Below, in pieces: positions 1-5,509 of a stretch of DNA of 5,888 nucleotides (position 1 is its first letter; each line of letters begins with the position of its first letter). Source of the stretch: JACVRU01 sp040905885 (lineage in GTDB: Bacteria; Actinomycetota; Thermoleophilia; Gaiellales; Gaiellaceae); the NCBI GenBank assembly GCA_040905885.1, contig JBBDQR010000086.1, positions 1 to 5,888 of the forward strand, given 5' to 3'. The translations under genes and the position numbers were made by a program. The notes beneath the pieces were generated by a model. The model saw only the letters and a program-made list of their open reading frames with translations, searched no databases and was not told where the DNA came from.

Positions 1-2
1 AG

Positions 3-518
3 CCGTGGACGCCGCGCAACTACGAGGACCGCTACGAGGGCCGCGTCGCCGGCCTGAACGCGGCCGGCAGGCGGGCCCGAGTCGACGAGCGGGTCGTGCC
101 CGCCGTCGTCTACACCGATCCCGAGATCGCCCGCGTCGGCCTGACCGAGCGAGAGGCCCGGGAGCGGCACGACGGAGTCGAGGTGCTCTCGCTGCCGATG
201 AGCCGCGTCGACCGGGCTCGCATCGCAGGTCGCGAGCATGGCTTCGTAAAGCTCGTGACGGCGCGCCGCCGGCTGCTCGGGCGCCGCGGCGGCGGCGAGC
301 TGGTGGGCGCGACGATCGTCGGCGAGTCCGCCGGGGAGCTGATCCACGAGTGCGCCCTGGCCATGCGCACGCGGGCGTTCGCCGGCAGGCTGGCCCAGAC
401 GATTCACGCCTACCCCTCGATGAGCCTTGCCCTCCAGCAGACCGCTGCCCAGCTCTCGCCGCTAGGCCGCCGGCTCGTGGGATCGGACCGCGATGCGGAC
501 GCATCGAAGCGAGCGTGA
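3..518 (+). CDS. Flavoprotein pyridine nucleotide-disulfide oxidoreductase, C-terminal part (mercuric reductase/RclA-like), truncated by window edge
   Basis: The last 171 residues of a class I flavoprotein disulfide reductase; the FAD and NAD(P) domains and the CxxxxC active site lie outside the window. What remains is mostly the dimerisation domain, entered at V-Y-T-D-P-E-I-A-R-V-G (about residues 36-46 of the fragment), the typical start of that domain. Near the end is I-H-A-Y-P-S-M-S-L-A, which aligns with the H-x-H-P-T-x-x-E motif of lipoamide dehydrogenase and glutathione reductase. Here the second His is Tyr and the Glu is Leu, so the usual His-Glu acid/base pair is absent, as in MerA- and RclA-like branches. 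The C-terminal vicinal Cys pair of true MerA is also absent (it ends K-R-A), so I do not call it merA. Its TGA stop overlaps the GTG start of the next gene (GTGA, 515-518), suggesting translational coupling. The family is secure; the substrate is unknown. Confidence 0.85.
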   Translation, partial: PWTPRNYEDRYEGRVAGLNAAGRRARVDERVVPAVVYTDPEIARVGLTEREARERHDGVEVLSLPMSRVDRARIAGREHGFVKLVTARRRLLGRRGGGELVGATIVGESAGELIHECALAMRTRAFAGRLAQTIHAYPSMSLALQQTAAQLSPLGRRLVGSDRDADASKRA

Positions 519-715
519 CCGACGTCGAGCTCCTCTACTTCGACAGCTGCCCGAACCACGTAGCGGCGGCCGGCCTCGTCGAGGAGGTCATCGCAGAACG
601 CCGGCTGGACGTCAACGTCCGGATGATCCGAGTCGAGAGCCCCGAGGAGGCGGAGCGACTGCGGTTCCTCGGCTCCCCCGCACTAGGCCGCGGTGTAGCC
701 CTCGAGCCGCAGTAG
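515..715 (+). CDS. Short thioredoxin/glutaredoxin-fold-like protein, apparently C-terminally truncated
   Basis: A 66-residue protein starting at the GTG that overlaps the TGA of the flavoprotein gene. It begins V-E-L-L-Y-F-D-S-C-P-N-H, the beta-strand plus Cys-Pro loop typical of small thioredoxin-like proteins often found beside mercury or redox genes. A helix (about residues 17-30), a second strand (about 34-41), and E-E-A-E-R-L-R-F-L-G-S-P (about 46-57) follow. Relatives as I recall them continue after G-S-P with a strand-turn segment and a C-terminal helix, about 90-100 residues in all. Here everything after G-S-P (A-L-G-R-G-V-A-L-E-P-Q) is the antisense of the last codons of tyrA, overlapping by 33 nt. 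It may therefore be a truncated remnant or a minimal form. Its single Cys is in the expected active-site position. The frame is supported by coupling and motif; whether it is functional is uncertain. Confidence 0.65.
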   Translation: MTDVELLYFDSCPNHVAAAGLVEEVIAERRLDVNVRMIRVESPEEAERLRFLGSPALGRGVALEPQ

Positions 716-2092
716 CGTCCGCGCAAGGTCGGCCTTGTCCGCGCCGGCGACGAGGATGACGAGGACGCCGCCGTACTCGGGCGAGACGTGGCGCAGCTCG
801 AAGTCCTCGATGTTGATCCCCGCTGTGCCGAGGGTCTGGGTGATGCGGGCAAGGACGCCCGGCTTGTCGGGAACACGGATGCGGATCCGGTGCAGCTGCC
901 GCGCCTCGGTGCGATAGGCGTGCTCCAGCATGCGGTTGCGCGCGAGCGCGGTCTCGGCGATCCAGGACTCGAGGTAGCCGCGGTCGCCGCCGCGGAGCGC
1001 GCGTCCGAGGGCGGCTACCTCGTCGGCGTGCGCCGCCAGCGCCTCCGCGATCAGGTCGCCGTTCTCGACGAAGATGTCCGCCCAGACGGCGGGGTTCGCC
1101 CCGGCGACGCGCGTCATCTCGCGCAGCGACGGCGCCGAGTACCGGAGCGCGTCCTCGCCCGCGAGCCCGACCGCGCGCATGAGCAGGTTGGCGAGCGCGT
1201 GCGGAAGGTGGCTCGTGACGGCGAGCAGCCGGTCGTGCTCCTGCGGGTCGAGGCGGACGGGATCAGCGCCGAGCGAGGCGACGAACCGCTCGACCTCCGC
1301 GAGCCGCCCGGGGTCCGTGGCCTCCAGCGGGGTGAGGAACCAGGTCGCGCCCTCGAACAGGTCGGCGGTCGCATGGACCGGGCCGCCGGACGAGCCGCCC
1401 GCGAGCGGGTGCCCCGGGACGAAGCGGGCGGCCTCGACGGCGGCGAGCGCGCGCTTCGTCGAGCCGACGTCGGTCACCGTTGCCTCGGGCGCCGCGGCGA
1501 GGACGTCCCGCACGGTCTCGACGAGCGCGCCCACCGGCACCGCCACGACGACGAGCTCCGCGCCGGCGACGGCGTCGGGTAGCGACGCGGCCGCTTCCAC
1601 CGCTCCCGCTCCGGCCGCCTCTTGCAGTACCTCGGCTGCGGTATCCCAGCCGACGACGCGGCTCACCCCGCCCCGCCTCGCGGCCAGCGCGAGCGAGGCG
1701 CCGACGAGCCCCGTGCCCACCACTGCGAGCCGCGACACGCTCGCCCGCGGTCGCGCCGGGGGCGGCGGCTGACGGCGAGGCTCGCTCCGCGTCTCCTGCT
1801 TCATCACGTCGAGCACCGCGCTGAAGACCGCGGTCACCGCGCTCGCCGAGAGCGGACCGCGGTTGGCCCTGGCGAGCTCCTCCAGCAGCTCCGCCTCTCG
1901 GCGCGCGTCGATCACCGGCGCTCCCCGCTCACGCTTGTGCTCCTGCACGCGCCTGACGAGGTCGAGCCGCCGGTTGAGCGCGTCGAGGAGCTCGCGATCG
2001 AGGCCGGCGATTCGCTTGCGCAACCGTTGCAGCTCCGGGTCGACTCTCTCGTGCGTGCCGGGAGTGTGCCGGAGACGGCCTGGGCTACGCAC
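683..2092 (-). CDS. tyrA: Three-domain chorismate mutase / prephenate dehydrogenase / ACT protein
   Basis: A 469-residue cytosolic enzyme of tyrosine synthesis, expected to convert chorismate to prephenate and then, with NAD(P)+, to 4-hydroxyphenylpyruvate. Residues about 17-100 are an AroQ-type chorismate mutase; aligned to E. coli by eye, R25, R42, K53, D62, R65 and E66 match its active-site residues, while the Gln88 equivalent is not clearly placed. Residues about 121-395 are prephenate dehydrogenase: G-T-G-L-V-G (126-131), D-V-G-S-T-K (208-213), H-P-L-A-G (228-232), S-H-L-P-H (294-298), and T-R-V-A-G with W-A-D-I-F plus N, where R328 is the likely prephenate-binding Arg. Residues about 400-469 are an ACT domain (I-R-V-P-D-K-P-G-V-L-A), suggesting tyrosine feedback control. 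A TGA lies two codons upstream in frame, so GTG at 2092 is the first possible start; no Shine-Dalgarno is evident. A TTG at codon 24 would cut into the mutase. Confidence 0.93.
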   Translation of the reverse strand: MRSPGRLRHTPGTHERVDPELQRLRKRIAGLDRELLDALNRRLDLVRRVQEHKRERGAPVIDARREAELLEELARANRGPLSASAVTAVFSAVLDVMKQETRSEPRRQPPPPARPRASVSRLAVVGTGLVGASLALAARRGGVSRVVGWDTAAEVLQEAAGAGAVEAAASLPDAVAGAELVVVAVPVGALVETVRDVLAAAPEATVTDVGSTKRALAAVEAARFVPGHPLAGGSSGGPVHATADLFEGATWFLTPLEATDPGRLAEVERFVASLGADPVRLDPQEHDRLLAVTSHLPHALANLLMRAVGLAGEDALRYSAPSLREMTRVAGANPAVWADIFVENGDLIAEALAAHADEVAALGRALRGGDRGYLESWIAETALARNRMLEHAYRTEARQLHRIRIRVPDKPGVLARITQTLGTAGINIEDFELRHVSPEYGGVLVILVAGADKADLARTLLRLEGYTAA

Positions 2093-2195
2093 GGAAGGTC
2101 ACCGGTGCGAGCACGAGGACTGGGCAGTTCACCGTGAACATCTCAGCCGATGCGATTCCGCTTCCCTGCATCGAACCTTGCCGGGGGCGCATCAG
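2085..2195 (-). pseudogene. Possible remnant of a universal stress protein C-terminus
   Basis: On the - strand just upstream of tyrA, one frame reads M-R-P-R-Q-G-S-M-Q-G-S-G-I-A and then S-A-E-M-F-T-V-N-C-P-V-L-V-L-A-P, ending at TAG (2085-2087) and overlapping the tyrA GTG start by 8 nt. This resembles the end of UspA-family proteins, where a G-S-x-A phosphate-binding segment leads into a helix and the last strand (C-P-V-L-V-V). Nothing Usp-like continues upstream, where the + strand DUF3179 gene begins. If real, it is a stub of a gene that once preceded tyrA, or a 35-residue peptide starting at the ATG at 2192. The resemblance is short and made by eye, so this is tentative. Otherwise the 112-bp divergent gap holds the untranslated leaders of tyrA and the DUF3179 gene; I found no convincing promoter there. 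Confidence 0.3.
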
Positions 2196-2204
2196 ATTGA
2201 CGGG

Positions 2205-3272
2205 ATGACCCGATTCCTGGTGGGATTTGCGCTGCTCGCGGTTGCCGTCGCGGGCTGCGGCGGCGGGCAGTCCGAGGCGGAGAAGCTCCGCTCGATCGAG
2301 AAGGAGCTCGCCACCCTCCCCGACCCCGGGCCGGGGCTCGGCGAGGGCGGACCCCCGCGCGCCCTCAAGGCGGGCTGGAGCACCGACTTCGCGAAGCACA
2401 GCGTGCCCTTCGACGAGTTCATGTCCGGCGGACCGTCGAAGGACGGCATCCCGGCGATCGACGAGCCCCGGTTCGTCCGGGTCGCGGACGCCGACTTCCT
2501 CGAGGACCGCGAGCCGGTCATTGCGCTCGAGGTGAACGGCGACGCCCGCGCCTACCCGATCCAGATCCTGATCTGGCACGAGATCGCGAACGACGTCGCC
2601 GGCGGGGTACCGGTGGCCGTGACGTTCTGCCCGCTCTGCAACACGGCGATCGTCTTCGACCGCCGCCTGGACGGCCGGACGCTCGACTTCGGCACGACCG
2701 GGAACCTCCGCAACTCCGACCTCGTCATGTACGACCGGCAGACGGAGTCGTGGTGGCAGCAGTTCGGCGGAGAGGCGCTCGTCGGCGAGCTCACAGGCGC
2801 CAGGCTCGAGCAGCTTCCCTCGCGGATCACGGCCTGGGCCGACTTCCGCCGCGAGCACGCCGGCGGGAGGGTGCTCTCGCGCGACACCGGCCACTCGCGG
2901 CCGTACGGCCGGAACCCCTATGCCGGCTACGACAACGTGGACAGCCCCCCGTTCTTCCCGGTCCAGAACTCGGACGACAAGCGATTGCCGCCGAAGGAGC
3001 GGGTCGTCCTGATCGAGCGGGGGGGCGAGACCGTCGTCGTGCCCTTCTCCGTGCTGCGGGAGCGGCAGGTCGTGCAGGTCGAGGTGGGCGGGGAGGAGCT
3101 GACGGTCCGCTGGCGTGCCGGCGTCTCGTCGTCCCTCGACGCCGACTCCGTCTCCGGTGGCCGTGACATCGGCTCCGCGGAAGTGCTCCAGGACGGCCGC
3201 CTCGTCGTCTTCGACCAGCCGTTCTGGTTCTCGGTCGCCGCGTTCCGGCCCGACGCGCGCATCGTCCGGTAG
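2205..3272 (+). CDS. DUF3179-family lipoprotein with CxxC motif
   Basis: A 355-residue protein that starts with a lipoprotein signal peptide: M-T-R, a hydrophobic stretch, and lipobox A-V-A-G-C with Cys18 as the predicted lipidated residue. It should be anchored outside the cytoplasmic membrane. The rest matches my memory of DUF3179: K-D-G-I-P-A-I-D (80-87), N-G-D-A-R-A-Y-P (111-118), I-L-I-W-H-E-I-A-N-D (121-130), T-F-C-P-L-C-N-T-A (140-148), the T-G-N-L-R-N-S-D-L-V-M-Y-D-R stretch (165-178), D-T-G-H-S-R-P-Y-G (227-235) and P-K-E-R-V-V (263-268). Cys142 and Cys145 form a CxxC, with His125 nearby; such residues could bind metal or do thiol chemistry, but the family's function is not established to my knowledge. 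ATG 2205 was chosen because it opens the signal peptide. The next gene starts 1 nt after its stop, so this is the first gene of a compact operon ending in the CcdA-like gene. Confidence 0.9.
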   Translation: MTRFLVGFALLAVAVAGCGGGQSEAEKLRSIEKELATLPDPGPGLGEGGPPRALKAGWSTDFAKHSVPFDEFMSGGPSKDGIPAIDEPRFVRVADADFLEDREPVIALEVNGDARAYPIQILIWHEIANDVAGGVPVAVTFCPLCNTAIVFDRRLDGRTLDFGTTGNLRNSDLVMYDRQTESWWQQFGGEALVGELTGARLEQLPSRITAWADFRREHAGGRVLSRDTGHSRPYGRNPYAGYDNVDSPPFFPVQNSDDKRLPPKERVVLIERGGETVVVPFSVLRERQVVQVEVGGEELTVRWRAGVSSSLDADSVSGGRDIGSAEVLQDGRLVVFDQPFWFSVAAFRPDARIVR

Positions 3273-3273
3273 C

Positions 3274-3816
3274 GTGCGCGCGCTCGTCCTGCTGGCGGCG
3301 GTGCTCGCCGTAGCGGGGTGCGCCGGCGGCGCGGCGGAGCCGCCGACCTCCGAACCCGAGGTACCCGCCTGGGTGAGCGGGGAGTTCGACGACGGGACGG
3401 TCTCGTTCCGCTATCCGGGCTGGTGGGAGCAGAGCTCGTCGAAGCGGTTCGGGACGCTGCTGTCGGACAACCGGAGCGCCCATCCCGCCTTCGTCGCGAT
3501 CCGCTACTTCGACGGCGTGCCGCAGTCGCGCGAGGACTACGCGGCCTTCGCCGGGCGAACGCTGCGGCCGCCCGAGGGGCGCGGGCTGACGCTGCTCTAC
3601 ACTCAGTCGACGCGGCTCGGCCGGCTGCGCGGGCTCGAGGCCACCTTCATGTGGGCGACGCGGACGACGACGCCCATCGGGCCGACGATGCGGACGCTCG
3701 CCGTCGAGCTCCCCTCCGGGCAGACGGCCTTCCTCGTCTTCGCCGCCGAGCGGCCGAAGTTCCACGGTGGGAGCTTCGGGTGGATCCGGAAGACGCTCCG
3801 CTGGAACGACCAGTAA
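3274..3816 (+). CDS. Small lipoprotein of unknown function
   Basis: A 180-residue protein beginning at GTG, 1 nt after the DUF3179 stop. The N-terminus (M-R-A-L-V-L-L-A-A-V) leads to lipobox A-V-A-G-C, so Cys16 is the likely lipidated residue and the mature protein is extracytoplasmic. A Gly/Pro/Glu-rich linker follows, then one folded domain (about 32-180) starting with W-V-S-G and V-S-F-R-Y-P-G-W-W and ending W-I-R-K-T-L-R-W. The pattern of an S-F-R-Y-P-x-W-W strand, a helix with R-E-D-Y-A-A-F-A, and late strands (L-A-V-E-L-P-S-G, T-A-F-L-V-F-A) recalls PsbP/Mog1-like lipoproteins. That is a fold-level guess from strand order only. There is no Cys besides the lipobox one, so it has no thiol chemistry of its own. 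The operon position between the DUF3179 and CcdA-like genes suggests a shared envelope role. Confidence 0.8.
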   Translation: MRALVLLAAVLAVAGCAGGAAEPPTSEPEVPAWVSGEFDDGTVSFRYPGWWEQSSSKRFGTLLSDNRSAHPAFVAIRYFDGVPQSREDYAAFAGRTLRPPEGRGLTLLYTQSTRLGRLRGLEATFMWATRTTTPIGPTMRTLAVELPSGQTAFLVFAAERPKFHGGSFGWIRKTLRWNDQ

Positions 3817-3827
3817 GGTCGGGGCGC

Positions 3828-4646
3828 GTGCCGGCGCAGTATACAGGGTTGGCCTTTGCGACCATGGGTGTCGCGGTCGCCGGCTATCTCGGCTACGTCT
3901 TCTACCCGCGCTTCGACCTGCCGGCCGGCGTGGGAGCGGGCCTGCTCGTGCTCGCGGCGGGCGCCGGCATCGCGTCGTTCTTCTCGCCCTGCTCGTTCCC
4001 GCTCCTGGTCTCGATCCTCGCTCGCGCTCCTGCCGGCCCCGGCTCCGCGTTCCGCTTCGCCGCGGCGCTCTCGCTGGGAGCCTCTCTCTTCCTCGTCGCC
4101 GTCGGCGCCGGCATAGCGGCAGGCGGCTCCGCGCTGTTCGGCGACGTCACCTTCACCAGCACGGCAGGCCGGGCGATCCGGATCGCGGTCGGCCTGCTGC
4201 TCGTCGCGCTCGGCCTCGTCCAGCTCGGCAGGATCCGCGTCTCCCTGAGGCGCTTCGAGCCCGCGGTGCACGGTTACCTGCGCCGCCAGGCGGAGGTCCG
4301 CCGGCGCCGGCCGTTCCTCGGCTTCACGCTCTTCGGCTTCGGCTACTTGGTCGCCGGCTTCGGATGAACCGGGCCGATCCTGGCGGGTCTCGCCGGGCAG
4401 GCTTTCACCGCCGGCGGCTTCGGCGCCGCCTTCACGGGCTTCCTCGTCGCCGCGCTCGCGCTCGTGCTGCTCATGTTCGCGCTCGCCTTCGCGATCGCCC
4501 TCGCCCAGGAGCGGACCGTCCAGTCGATCCAGTCGCGGACGCCGGCGGTGAAGCGCTGGGGCGGACGGATCCTCCTGCTCGTCGGCGCCTGGTTCGTCGT
4601 CCTCGGCGTCTTCGCCGGCTTCTTCGCCGGTCTGTTCCCCGTCTAG
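3828..4646 (+). CDS. CcdA/DsbD-beta-like membrane thiol transporter with predicted selenocysteine at codon 180 (in-frame TGA 4365-4367)
   Basis: Read through the TGA at 4365-4367, this is a 272-residue membrane protein with about seven hydrophobic helices (roughly 6-26, 34-64, 75-104, 116-134, 163-191, 200-226, 248-270). CcdA proteins pass electrons from cytoplasmic thioredoxin across the membrane through two buried Cys. The first is Cys55 in S-F-F-S-P-C-S-F-P-L-L. The second should lie in a G-[C]-x-G-P-x-L motif; here G-F-G is followed by TGA and then T-G-P-I-L-A-G-L-A-G, in frame, with two more helices and a TAG stop. A hairpin matching a bacterial SECIS follows at once. I therefore read codon 180 as Sec, giving a Cys55/Sec180 pair. 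Stopping at TGA would remove the catalytic residue and about a third of the protein. GTG 3828 lies 11 nt after the previous stop with AAGG upstream; ATG 3864 would cut helix 1. The 3' end overlaps the opposing sigma gene at CTAG. Confidence 0.88.
4365..4400 (+). promoter_or_regulatory. Bacterial SECIS element for the CcdA-like selenoprotein
   Basis: Immediately after the TGA, positions 4379-4385 (CCTGGCG) pair with 4391-4397 (CGCCGGG) in a 7-bp stem with one G-U pair. The loop is GGTCT (4386-4390), starting 18 nt after the TGA. From memory, the E. coli fdhF SECIS has apical loop GGUCU beginning 18 nt after its UGA, and the loop Gs are what SelB recognises. Loop sequence and distance therefore both match the archetype. 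The encoded peptide downstream (Sec-T-G-P-I-L-A-G-L) also resembles FdhF (Sec-H-G-P-S-V-A-G-L), as expected if the RNA element constrains the codons. Pairing was checked by hand, without an energy calculation. Confidence 0.85.
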
Positions 4647-5209
4647 GAGAGGGAGCCCCCTTGCTCTTCCCAGCGCTCGAGCTCGGCGCGGATCTGCATG
4701 CGCGCCCGGTGGATCCGGCTCTTCGCCGCCGCCAGCGAGAGCTCGAGCACGTCGGCCACCTCCTGGTTGGACAGCCCCACGACGTCCCGAAGCACCAGCG
4801 GTGCACGGTACTCGGGGGTCAGCGCGCGAATGCGCGCGGCCAGGAGCGCGTGCAGCTCGTGCGCCTCCGCGGACTGCTCCGGCCCGCCGGCCGGGTCGGC
4901 GGCGGCGTGGGCGGTCTCCGCGAGGTCGTCGAGATCCGTCGTCGGCACGCGCTTCCGGCGCAGGCGGGCCAGCCCCTCGTTGACCGCGATCCGGTAGAGC
5001 CACGTGAAGACGGCCGCGTCGCCGCGGAAGCGGTCCAGGTTGCGCCAGGCCTGGACGAATGCGTCCTGCGTCGCCTCCTCGACGTCGCGGTCGTCGTCCA
5101 GCAGCCGGAAGAGCACGGCCCGGACGCGGTGCTCGTAGCGGCGGACGAGCTCCGCGAAGGCGTCGAGGTCCCCCTCGCGCGCGCTTTCGATGAGCGCCGC
5201 GTCCTCCAT
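4643..5209 (-). CDS. ECF-family RNA polymerase sigma factor
   Basis: A 188-residue cytoplasmic sigma-70 family protein of the extracytoplasmic-function type, having only regions 2 and 4. Region 2 spans about residues 5-87: A-F-A-E-L-V-R-R-Y-E-H-R-V, then D-V-E-E-A-T-Q-D-A-F-V-Q-A-W, and region 2.4 with F-T-W-L-Y-R-I-A-V-N-E, which recognises the -10 element. Region 4 spans about 118-175: L-T-P-E-Y-R-A-P-L-V-L-R-D and the helix-turn-helix L-S-N-Q-E-V-A-D-V-L-E-L-S-L-A-A-A-K-S-R, which recognises the -35 element. ATG 5209 was chosen because region 2 begins directly after it; the frame stays open upstream but with no family resemblance and over a divergent gene. No Shine-Dalgarno is visible. It is divergent from a zinc-finger anti-sigma gene 54 bp away and converges on the ccdA-like gene. 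Confidence 0.93.
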   Translation of the reverse strand: MEDAALIESAREGDLDAFAELVRRYEHRVRAVLFRLLDDDRDVEEATQDAFVQAWRNLDRFRGDAAVFTWLYRIAVNEGLARLRRKRVPTTDLDDLAETAHAAADPAGGPEQSAEAHELHALLAARIRALTPEYRAPLVLRDVVGLSNQEVADVLELSLAAAKSRIHRARMQIRAELERWEEQGGSLS

Positions 5210-5263
5210 GGCGGGATCGTACGGGGCCGAATCACGCCGGGGCGCCTGCGCATCCAAGACAGC

Positions 5264-5509
5264 GTGGGCACGGCGTGCGAGGGGACGACGAGACGGCTGT
5301 CGTCCCATCTCGAAGGCGAGCTCCGCTGGTGGGCTCGCCGCCGGGTGGCGCGGCATCTATCGCGCTGCGCGGAGTGCGGGCGCGTGCTCTCCTCGCTCGT
5401 CCGCGCCGTGGACGGCCTGCGGTCGCTCGGCCGCGCCGGCCCCGACGGGCGCTCGTCCGTGGCCCCTGCGGTGATGGAGCGAGTCCGGAAGGAGAGAATG
5501 GGCCCATGA
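5264..5509 (+). CDS. Small zinc-finger (zf-HC2/ZAS-type) anti-sigma factor
   Basis: An 81-residue protein starting at GTG 5264, giving M-G-T-A-C-E-G-T-T-R-R-L followed by S-S-H-L-E-G-E-L, the usual opening of zf-HC2 anti-sigma factors. The motif H31-L-S-R-C35-A-E-C38 is the HxxxCxxC zinc site of ZAS proteins such as RsrA and ChrR; Cys5 could be a fourth ligand. In RsrA, oxidation of the zinc-site thiols releases its sigma factor, so a redox-sensing role is plausible but inferred. There is no transmembrane helix, so it should be cytosolic, and the C-terminal half is basic and low in complexity. It lies divergent from the ECF sigma gene, its presumed partner, and its TGA overlaps the ATG of the AhpD-like gene (ATGA, 5506-5509). 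An AGGAG (5490-5494) near its 3' end may serve that next gene. The GTG start is the best fit, but no Shine-Dalgarno supports it. Confidence 0.8.
   Translation: MGTACEGTTRRLSSHLEGELRWWARRRVARHLSRCAECGRVLSSLVRAVDGLRSLGRAGPDGRSSVAPAVMERVRKERMGP

Noticed and set aside
2827..3765. Long - strand open frame of 312 codons
   Set aside because: It is rich in Arg, Pro and Gly with no domain pattern and lies antisense to two convincing lipoprotein genes. It is a high-GC shadow.
4365..4367. TGA as the true end of the ccdA-like gene, with 4464-4646 as a separate small ORF
   Set aside because: The second piece is in the same frame and supplies the missing CcdA C-terminal helices. The TGA falls on the catalytic Cys position, and a SECIS-like hairpin follows it.
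3603..5003. Long - strand open frame of 466 codons
   Set aside because: Low-complexity Arg/Glu/Ala-rich translation, antisense to ccdA and out of frame with the sigma gene; a composition artefact.
5216..5221. TACGAT on the - strand as a -10 box giving a leaderless sigma-factor transcript
   Set aside because: The spacing to ATG 5209 would fit, but there is no recognisable -35 box and a six-base match is weak evidence.
3767..5263. Upstream extension of the anti-sigma frame back to 3767
   Set aside because: The translation before 5264 is Arg/Ala-rich without motifs and covers ccdA and the antisense of the sigma gene. zf-HC2 features begin just after GTG 5264.
516..5509. Genome-wide reassignment of TGA (as in some CPR bacteria or mycoplasmas)
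   Set aside because: TGA at 516-518 and 5507-5509 ends two other genes at sensible places with overlapping downstream starts, and the window's composition is unlike such groups.
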